The notes under the pieces: model-generated
Databases searched by the model: none
What the model was told of the DNA's origin: nothing
Seen by the model: the letters and a program-made list of their open reading frames with translations, nothing else
Translations under genes and position numbers: made by a program
Shown: piece after piece, positions 15,178 through 20,340 of the stretch
Layout of the letters: the number at the start of each line of letters is the position of its first letter
Numbering within the stretch: position 1 is the stretch's first letter
From: an uncultured Flavonifractor sp.
GTDB taxonomy: Bacteria; Bacillota; Clostridia; Oscillospirales; Oscillospiraceae
Length of the DNA stretch: 20,340 bases
Direction: 5' to 3'
Assembly (NCBI GenBank): GCA_947384055.1
Contig: CANDFO010000043.1
Coordinates: 1-20,340 of the forward strand

Positions 15178-15368
15178 ACTGGCTCCTCCCCGGCACGGCG
15201 AATTTTTTTGATGCTCTTCTCAGCGCGGCTGCGGGGAAGCATCAGCTCATGGCCGCACCCCTGGCACCGCAGGCGGAAATCCATCCCCACCCGCAGCACC
15301 AGCCAGCTCCGGCTGCCGCAGGGGTGCTCTTTTTTCAGCTCCAGCACATCGCCCACGCGAATATCCAT
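15174..15368 (-). CDS. DUF951 family small protein
   Basis: A 64-residue basic protein, MDIRVGDVLELKKEHPCGSRSWLVLRVGMDFRLRCQGCGHELMLPRSRAEKSIKKI in outline, matching the DUF951 family of Firmicutes. Cys17 and the CQGC knuckle suggest metal or nucleic acid binding, but no function is established to my knowledge. The ATG at 15368 is chosen because the family begins at MDIRVGD and GAGGGG lies upstream; the frame runs on to 15521 but that part crosses the promoter at 15421-15449 and cannot be coding. Co-transcribed with hisC (4-base overlap). Confidence 0.87.
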   Translation of the reverse strand: MDIRVGDVLELKKEHPCGSRSWLVLRVGMDFRLRCQGCGHELMLPRSRAEKSIKKIRRAGEEPV

Positions 15369-15420
15369 ATTCCAGGTCCCCTCTCTCTGCGCTTGCGGCT
15401 TCAGCCAGCGCTCCGCCTCT

Positions 15421-15449
15421 ATTATAAATTCCCCGGTTTCCCCTGTCAA
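15421..15449 (-). promoter_or_regulatory. Perfect consensus promoter of the DUF951-hisC operon
   Basis: On the minus strand TTGACA (15444-15449), exactly 17 bases, TATAAT (15421-15426). Both hexamers are exact consensus. The DUF951 ATG is 53 bases past the -10. No overlapping operator is obvious, which suggests strong constitutive expression. Confidence 0.85.
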
Positions 15450-15522
15450 TTCGGGGAAGGCCGGCGCATATAGTGGTCTATCAAGAAAAAAGACGCCTGG
15501 AATACGGAAAGGATTGGTCACT

Positions 15523-16470
15523 TTGACGAACCGCTATTTGCCCGAGGGTTGCCTGCTCCACACGCCGGAAAACGAGGCCCGCTGCGCCTCTCCCGCCGCC
15601 CTCCGGCGGGCCATGGAACAGGGCGAGCTGCTGGAGGGAACTGCCATCCTGTGCGGCGCGGAGCACGACCTGCTGGTGGAGCTGGGCCCCTTCCGGGGGC
15701 GCATACCCCGGGAGGAGGCCGCCCTGGGCATCGCGGAGGGCACCACCCGGGACATCGCTATTCTCTCCCGGGTGGGGCGGCCGGTGTGCTTCACTGTGGA
15801 GGCGTTGGAGACGGAAAATGGAGTTCTGCGTCCCCGCCTCTCCCGGCGGCGGGCGCAGCAGGCCGCCCAGTCCGCCCTTCTGTCTACCCTGACTCCCGGG
15901 CAGGTGCTCCCCGTTCAGGTGACGCACCTGGAGCCCTTCGGCGCATTCGTGGACATCGGCTGCGGCGTGCCCTCCATGATCGGCATTGAAAATATCTCGG
16001 TCTCCCGCATCCCCCATCCCGCCGCCCGCTTCCAGGTGGGGCAGCGGATTTTTGCCGCCGTGCTGGACGTGGACCGGAAGGCCGGGCGGGTTTATCTCAC
16101 CCACAAGGAGCTGCTGGGCACCTGGGCGGAAAACGCCCGCCGGTTCCAAAGCGGCATGACGGTGCCCGGCATCGTACGGGGGCTGAAGGAGTACGGGGCC
16201 TTTGTGGAGCTCACCCCCAACCTGTCCGGCCTGGCAGAGACCAAGCCCGGCCTGGCAGAGGGGGACCGGATCTCGGTCTATCTGAAGGCCATTCTGCCCG
16301 ACCGTATGAAGATCAAGCTGCTGGCCATCGACAAACTCCCCCCGCTGGAGAGCCCGCCCCCGCTGGAATACTTCATCACCGGCGGAAGGCTGGAGCACTG
16401 GAAATACGCCCCGCCCGGCTGTACCAAGCTGGGCGCGGAGACCGTCTTTGCCGGCGATACCACTTTTTGA
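15523..16470 (+). CDS. S1-domain RNA-binding protein (ribosomal protein S1-like)
   Basis: A 315-residue protein with three S1-type OB folds: a divergent one at 36-102 (GTAILCGAEHDLLVELGPFRGRIPREEAALG) and two clear ones at 125-197 (PGQVLPVQVTHLEPFGAFVDIG, SMIGIENIS) and 209-270 (GMTVPGIVRGLKEYGAFVELTPNLSGLAE). The tail, EYFITGGRLEHWKYAPPG, is unlike an S1 repeat. Such short S1 proteins bind RNA and are often annotated as ribosomal protein S1, but this one is far shorter than the six-domain E. coli S1, so a role in initiation is uncertain. The start is TTG at 15523: GGAAAGGA precedes it by about 9 bases, and the open frame farther upstream is antisense to DUF951-hisC. Divergent from DUF951; its own promoter is not clear (a TATAGT at 15469-15474 is a candidate -10). 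Confidence 0.85.
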   Translation: MTNRYLPEGCLLHTPENEARCASPAALRRAMEQGELLEGTAILCGAEHDLLVELGPFRGRIPREEAALGIAEGTTRDIAILSRVGRPVCFTVEALETENGVLRPRLSRRRAQQAAQSALLSTLTPGQVLPVQVTHLEPFGAFVDIGCGVPSMIGIENISVSRIPHPAARFQVGQRIFAAVLDVDRKAGRVYLTHKELLGTWAENARRFQSGMTVPGIVRGLKEYGAFVELTPNLSGLAETKPGLAEGDRISVYLKAILPDRMKIKLLAIDKLPPLESPPPLEYFITGGRLEHWKYAPPGCTKLGAETVFAGDTTF

Positions 16471-16560
16471 GGAAGAGCGGCAAGGCGCCGCCTCCGGACC
16501 TGCCGGGGACAGGCCGTACCGCCAGTCCCCCTGCAAAGTCTTTCCCCTGTACATATGTTG

Positions 16561-16579
16561 AAAAAAACGGGTTCTCCCG
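16561..16579 (-). terminator. Short terminator-like hairpin after the asparaginase gene
   Basis: On the minus strand CGGG, loop AGAA, CCCG, then seven T residues. The stem is only 4 bp (5 with a wobble), but the T run and its position 37 bases after the asparaginase stop fit an intrinsic terminator. It lies between convergent genes (S1-like protein and asparaginase). Confidence 0.45.
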
Positions 16580-16615
16580 CTCTTTGCACCTGTCAATGTG
16601 TATATGCAAAACCCC

Positions 16616-17614
16616 TTACAGGGACACTTCTCCCGCCAGACTGTGGGAAAAATAGCGTTGGATCTCCGCCGGGTCCTCAGTCTGGCCCAGCACCCACATG
16701 AGCTTTGTCACCGCCGCTTCGGTGGTCATGTCCCGGCCGGGGATCACCCCCTGGGCCAGGGCCTTCTGCCCCGCCTGATAGAGGGAAAAATCGCTGGCCT
16801 CATAGAGACACTGGCTGGAGACCACCACCGTCATGCCCGCCCGGGCCGCCGCGTGGAGCTTGGCGGTCAGGTCCCGGCGGACAAAGTGCAGCCCTCCCGC
16901 ACCAAACGCCTCAATGACAATGCCCCGGTAGTGCATTTGCAGCAGCATGTCAAAAATTTCCGGGTCCAGCCCCGGAGTGAGCTTGATCAAAAACACCTTG
17001 CCGCACAGGGTATCCCTCAGGCGGCATTCCGCCGCCGCCGGAGGGACCGCCTCCGGCCGAAGCCGGAGGCCCCTGCCGTCCACCTCCGCCGCCAGGGGCC
17101 AGTTGACGCTCTCAAAGGCTCCAAAGCCTGTCGTGCGGGTTTTTACCGCCCGGCATCCCAGAATAATCCTGCGGTTGAAGGCCAAAAATACCCCTGCCGT
17201 TCCGGAGGCGGCCATCGCCAGCGCAGTGCGCAGGTTCTCCAGCCCGTCGGTAAGTGGGTGCGTCATGGGCAGCTGAGCCCCGGTGAGTACCACCGGTATG
17301 GCGATCCCCAGCAGCATAAAGGACAGAACCGAGGCGGTATAGGCCATGGTGTCTGTACCATGTGTAATCACAATGCCGTCATACTCCGTTCTGTTTTCAA
17401 AAATATGCTGTGCGATGGTCTGCCACTCCTCCGGCTGAATGTTGGATGAGTCCAGATGGAGGATATCCCGCACTTCAATCTGATAGTGCTCCAGTACGCC
17501 GGAGGGCAGCAGCCCTGTCAGAGCGGCCCCGCCCAGGCCGGGCGCAAGACCCTCCTCCGTGGGCAGGGATGCGATGGTTCCCCCAGTAGTCAGCATCAGG
17601 ATCCGTTTTTTCAT
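16616..17614 (-). CDS. ansA: L-asparaginase (cytoplasmic type I)
   Basis: A 332-residue enzyme. It has both catalytic threonine motifs: TTGGTIAS (9-16) with the nucleophile Thr13, and HGTDTM (85-90) with the Thr-Asp pair. VVLTGAQLPMTHPLTDGLENLRTAL is the next conserved block. No signal peptide, and the length suits type I (AnsA-like) enzymes, which hydrolyse asparagine to aspartate and ammonia in the cytoplasm; glutaminase side activity cannot be excluded. The ATG at 17614 is preceded by AAAGGAG at 6 bases. It follows the oxidoreductase gene by 120 bases with a hairpin between, so it may be transcribed separately or by read-through. Confidence 0.93.
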   Translation of the reverse strand: MKKRILMLTTGGTIASLPTEEGLAPGLGGAALTGLLPSGVLEHYQIEVRDILHLDSSNIQPEEWQTIAQHIFENRTEYDGIVITHGTDTMAYTASVLSFMLLGIAIPVVLTGAQLPMTHPLTDGLENLRTALAMAASGTAGVFLAFNRRIILGCRAVKTRTTGFGAFESVNWPLAAEVDGRGLRLRPEAVPPAAAECRLRDTLCGKVFLIKLTPGLDPEIFDMLLQMHYRGIVIEAFGAGGLHFVRRDLTAKLHAAARAGMTVVVSSQCLYEASDFSLYQAGQKALAQGVIPGRDMTTEAAVTKLMWVLGQTEDPAEIQRYFSHSLAGEVSL

Positions 17615-17667
17615 CAGCCGCTCCTTTTATAACGAAACAAATTGGAAGGAACTCACAGATATTTGAG

Positions 17668-17700
17668 CCTGTGGAAAAAGGCATATCCTTTTTCCACAGG
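17668..17700. terminator. Perfect 14-bp hairpin between oxidoreductase and asparaginase genes
   Basis: CCTGTGGAAAAAGG, loop CATAT, CCTTTTTCCACAGG. The T run follows on the plus strand (TCTTTTG), whereas the flanking genes run on minus, so terminator strength for them is doubtful. The left arm with flank, TTTGAGCCTGTGGAAAAAGG, differs at one base from the matching arm of the repeat at the window start, so it may be a remnant hairpin of that repeat family. Confidence 0.5.
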
Positions 17701-17734
17701 TCTTTTGTCGGGCAGTTTGATGACTGTTATTGAT

Positions 17735-18343
17735 TCAGGACAGGGAATCTGCCAGGGCCTCCGCCTGGGTCAGCCCTACCAGCATCATTCCCTCCCTGTC
17801 CCGCCGCTCGTCGTCCAGCCCCTCTACCGCCAGGCACTGGAAGCGGTCGATGCCGTACATGGAGCACAGGGCCTCCAGGTGCCGGGCTCCCATCTCCATC
17901 CAGCCCAGGCCCGCCTCCTGATAGGCTCCTCCCCGGGTGGTCAGGAATATCATGTCCCTGGCCCTGCACAGGCCGGTCATCTCCCCTTTTTCATTATAAC
18001 CAAACGTAATATTTGCCACAGAAATACGCTCCAGGTAGATTTTCAGAATAGCCGGATAGTTCAAATCCCAAAATGGCGCGGCAATGACGATGCGGTCTGC
18101 CGCCGCGAACTGCCGGGCCGCCTCAAACATAGGCTGGTCCAGCCGTCCGGCCTCCCACAGGGCATCCCGCTCAGCCAGAATTTCAGGGTACTGGGGCTGT
18201 AATCTCTCCCTGCATAAATCACGTTCTGTAATTACGTGGTCCGGGTGCCCCGCCTGGTAGACCTCCAGGAAGTGCCGGGCCAGCAGCAGCGTGCGGGAGC
18301 GCTCTCCCCGCACGCAGGCGTTGACAAAAAGCATCTGTTCCAT
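17735..18343 (-). CDS. FMN-dependent NAD(P)H oxidoreductase (azoreductase-type, flavodoxin-like fold)
   Basis: A 202-residue protein of the AzoR/acyl-carrier-phosphodiesterase-like flavodoxin-fold family. LFVNACVRGERSRTLLLARHFL is the FMN phosphate loop region, APFWDLNYPAILKIYLERI the conserved active-site segment (family PMWNFxxPAxLKxyiD), and FLTTRGGAY the second flavin loop. Such enzymes transfer two electrons from NAD(P)H to quinones, azo or nitro compounds; the natural substrate is unknown. The ATG at 18343 has AAGGAGG 7 bases before it. It starts 40 bases after the DUF2812 gene, so they are probably one operon; no functional link is evident. Confidence 0.88.
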   Translation of the reverse strand: MEQMLFVNACVRGERSRTLLLARHFLEVYQAGHPDHVITERDLCRERLQPQYPEILAERDALWEAGRLDQPMFEAARQFAAADRIVIAAPFWDLNYPAILKIYLERISVANITFGYNEKGEMTGLCRARDMIFLTTRGGAYQEAGLGWMEMGARHLEALCSMYGIDRFQCLAVEGLDDERRDREGMMLVGLTQAEALADSLS

Positions 18344-18383
18344 TCGTTATCCTCCTTGTGTTAGAGCCTGCTCTGCCCCTTTT

Positions 18384-19499
18384 CTATTCCGTGCTGTGGT
18401 TCGGCGGCTCAAATAGCCTTTCCCTTAATTGTAGCAGGATATCCCCGTCCGTCAAGTCCACTTTCTCTGCTTCCACCCGAATTACTTGGTCTCCCTGCCG
18501 TAAAATCACTCCGGAAATATCCCCTGCGTAATAGCTCCAGGCCCGGTCAAAGCCTAATTCCGCAGGCTCCGGAATTACCGCCGGGTGGTAGTGGCGCTGA
18601 CGCTCCACCTGCTCCCCGTCCGCCTCCAGCGCCAGCAGGTCGCCGCATATGCGCTCCGCCAGCCATGAAACGCGGCAGTCATAAATTTCCGCCCATATCC
18701 TCCCGTCCTGAAACAGGCGGTATGTCCGGTGCTCCGCAAATATTGAGCTGGTCTGACGGGTGTAGCCCCCATAATCCTCCAGGTAACTTGTCTGCCCCTC
18801 CTCCGCGCCGGAGAGCATCAGCAGAAACGCCGCCGCAATCATCACCCCCACGCCCAGGTGAAAACTCCCCCGCAGGCGGGCGCCGGCCCGCCCCGGCACC
18901 GGGAAAGGCTTTCTCTCCCCCACCGCCCGGCGGCACCGGTGGCGGTAGCGGACCAGATAGATGCCGTAGGCCACCTCCGCCAGCAGCAGAACCTGTAAAA
19001 TCGCCGTTATTCCCAGCGCATGATTGCTCAGCAGGGGCTCCCACAGAAAAAATCCATGCCACACCGCCCGCACCCAGAAGTGCACAGTCCAGAAAATCCC
19101 GATAAACAGGAGATTCCACGCCCGGTCAAAGAGCACCTTCCGCCAGACGGTCTCCCACTCCACCGTCTCATCGGTCTGAATTGGAGCGGGACTCGTTCCC
19201 TCCTCTGCCCGGAAATACCACAGTCCCCGGCTCTCGTCCATCAGCTCCCATCCCGCCTCCCTGCACAGCTCCAGATATTCCGCCCGGCGCTCCGTATCTT
19301 TCCGGCCGGCGCTCCTCCAACGGGCGGGCTCCACCCAGCAGACGCGGGGCGTGTCTGTCCGGCGGAATCGTGCTGTGACAAATTCCAGCTCCTCCAGCTC
19401 CCATCCCGACGCTGCCAGTTCATCCAGTTCCGCCTGAGCTGCTTTGGCATCCTCCGCGCTGTAGGCAAACCAGCAGGTACGCAGTTTCTCCCTCTCCAC
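18384..19499 (-). CDS. DUF2812 membrane protein, full length
   Basis: A 371-residue protein. Residues 1-115 are a DUF2812 domain (LRTCWFAYSAEDAKAAQAELDELAASGWELEELEFVTARF; AEYLELCREAGWELM). Three predicted membrane helices follow at about 129-147, 160-184 and 212-231, then an extracytoplasmic or cytoplasmic C-terminal domain (240-371) ending ELGFDRAWSYYAGD...LRQGDQVIRVEAEKVDL. Function of the family is unknown; DUF2812 genes often follow PadR-type regulators, but none is visible here. The start is GTG at 19499, with AGGAGGGAG upstream. It is 15 bases after the upstream paralogue at 19515-20340, so both are one operon. The C-terminal domain is shared by the two proteins. Confidence 0.82.
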   Translation of the reverse strand: MEREKLRTCWFAYSAEDAKAAQAELDELAASGWELEELEFVTARFRRTDTPRVCWVEPARWRSAGRKDTERRAEYLELCREAGWELMDESRGLWYFRAEEGTSPAPIQTDETVEWETVWRKVLFDRAWNLLFIGIFWTVHFWVRAVWHGFFLWEPLLSNHALGITAILQVLLLAEVAYGIYLVRYRHRCRRAVGERKPFPVPGRAGARLRGSFHLGVGVMIAAAFLLMLSGAEEGQTSYLEDYGGYTRQTSSIFAEHRTYRLFQDGRIWAEIYDCRVSWLAERICGDLLALEADGEQVERQRHYHPAVIPEPAELGFDRAWSYYAGDISGVILRQGDQVIRVEAEKVDLTDGDILLQLRERLFEPPNHSTE

Positions 19500-19514
19500 A
19501 GCTGTTCTCCCTCC

Positions 19515-20340
19515 TTATTCCCAGGCGGCATGTTCAGCCAGACGGTTTCGCAGCAGCGCCGCGGCCTCTGAAGCGTCCTCTACGCAGTCCGCCTCCGCCA
19601 GCCCCACCAGTTCCCCCTCCCGCACCAGCAGACAGGTGCGGGCTCCATCCTGTGCCGCCCATGCCCGGTCAAATTCCAGCTGTGCCTCCGCCCAGTCCAG
19701 CCCGCCGTGGCGTTCCAGCAGATGCAGCGTACGCCCTCCGGCCTCCTCCGCCCGGAGGCTGGCCGCCAGCAGACAGGCCACCGCCGGGTTTGCGCATCGG
19801 TACAAATCGCATACTACCGCCCCTGCGGGCACGCCGTCCTCCCGCAGCAGCTCCACGGTCTGCACCCAGGACACCAGTATTGAACCGCCCATCCGGGCAT
19901 AGGCGCTGCCCGTCCCGTTCAGGCCCAATTCCGCTGCCGCCAGGCCCCGGACCGGGGCAGGCCCGTTTTGCCGCGCCTGCGCCCCGCCTGAGCACCGTTC
20001 AAAACCGCCAGAACGCCGACCAGCAGCCATAGCGCCGCTCCGCACCCATACCGCAGGCGCGCCGCCCGGAGGGGGGGCTGCGGGCATCTCCCCGCCCCTC
20101 CGGAGCGCCTCCCGTCGGAGACGTCGGCTCCGCTCCGCCGATATTCCAAAAACCGCCAGCAGGCCGTCGGTCAGCAGCAGAATCAGGCCCGCTGCAAGCC
20201 GGGCGTTATACAGCAGCAGTGCGCTCCACCCCAGCCAGCCGGACCAGACCGCTGTCAGCAGCACTGCCAGCGCCGTCCCCCAGGCGCTCCGGAGGGCCGG
20301 TCTTCGGGCAGCTTCGTAGTCCTCCATGGGGTCCTCTTCC
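19515..20340 (-). CDS. DUF2812-type membrane protein paralogue, partial and possibly frameshifted
   Basis: The frame stays open to the right edge, reading EEDP before the Met at 20327. That segment (EEDPMEDYEAARRPALRSAWG) lines up with the linker before the first helix in the neighbour (QTDETVEWETVWRKVLFDRAWN), so the true N-terminus with the DUF2812 domain is most likely outside the window. Two helices follow (AVLLTAVWSGWLGWSALLLY; AAGLILLLTDGLLAVFGI). The third helix is missing from this frame but present in another frame (LRYGCGAALWLLVGVLAVLNGAQAG), pointing to a shift at the seven-base G run 20071-20077 and a second one between about 19919 and 19985. The C-terminus, QLEFDRAWAAQDG...LLVREGELVGLAEAD, matches the end of the neighbour. 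Function unknown; possibly a pseudogene or a sequence with two indel errors. Confidence 0.7.
   Translation of the reverse strand, partial: EEDPMEDYEAARRPALRSAWGTALAVLLTAVWSGWLGWSALLLYNARLAAGLILLLTDGLLAVFGISAERSRRLRREALRRGGEMPAAPPPGGAPAVWVRSGAMAAGRRSGGFERCSGGAQARQNGPAPVRGLAAAELGLNGTGSAYARMGGSILVSWVQTVELLREDGVPAGAVVCDLYRCANPAVACLLAASLRAEEAGGRTLHLLERHGGLDWAEAQLEFDRAWAAQDGARTCLLVREGELVGLAEADCVEDASEAAALLRNRLAEHAAWE

Noticed and set aside
14002..15522. Upstream 507 codons of the open frame that ends as the S1-domain protein
   Set aside because: This part is antisense to hisC and DUF951 and crosses the hisC terminator and the DUF951 promoter. The S1 protein begins at the TTG at 15523, next to a ribosome binding site.

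Overview
The window looks like a chromosomal segment of a GC-rich gut Firmicute, most likely an Oscillospiraceae-type Clostridium relative. The evidence is strong AGGAGG-type ribosome binding sites, TTGACA/TATAAT promoters, frequent GTG/TTG starts, and anaerobe-type genes: rubredoxin, cobalamin-dependent MetH with a separate activation protein, a DUF134-NifX fusion, and a GGDEF/EAL protein with PAS domains. The genus is an inference. I see no rRNA, tRNA, CRISPR array, transposase or phage gene.

Layout. 1-1640: edge copy of a structured repeat, a 53-residue rubredoxin (-) with terminator, and a DUF134-NifX fusion (-) whose promoter carries a 16-bp palindrome; a complete 154-bp repeat with inverted termini follows. 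1642-3618: strong promoter, MarR regulator and MATE transporter (+), a regulator/efflux pair. 3826-6914: a 999-residue GGDEF-EAL-PAS protein (-) with a clear promoter, convergent with the MATE gene. 7059-7297: second complete repeat in opposite orientation, then the terminator of the next operon.

7371-13674 (all -, transcribed right to left): queT, galU, a stand-alone MetH activation protein, a MetH without its activation domain, and a homocysteine methyltransferase/methylenetetrahydrofolate reductase fusion. The last three overlap or nearly overlap and form a methionine/one-carbon module: MTHFR makes methyl-THF, MetH passes the methyl to homocysteine through cobalamin, and the activation protein presumably rescues oxidised cobalamin. 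The 5' region of queT (13675-14007) holds a terminator-like hairpin and a possible 29-codon ORF.

14008-16470: a bidirectional terminator, hisC and DUF951 (-, 4-nt overlap) behind a perfect consensus promoter, and a divergent S1-domain RNA-binding protein (+, TTG start). 16560-20340 (all -): L-asparaginase, an FMN-dependent oxidoreductase, and two tandem DUF2812-type membrane proteins. The last runs off the right edge and appears to carry two compensating frameshifts.

The most interesting items are the inverted-terminus hairpin-rich repeat family with exchangeable internal hairpins, the DUF134-NifX fusion that keeps a ribosome binding site at the domain junction, the split MetH module, and the DUF2812 pair.
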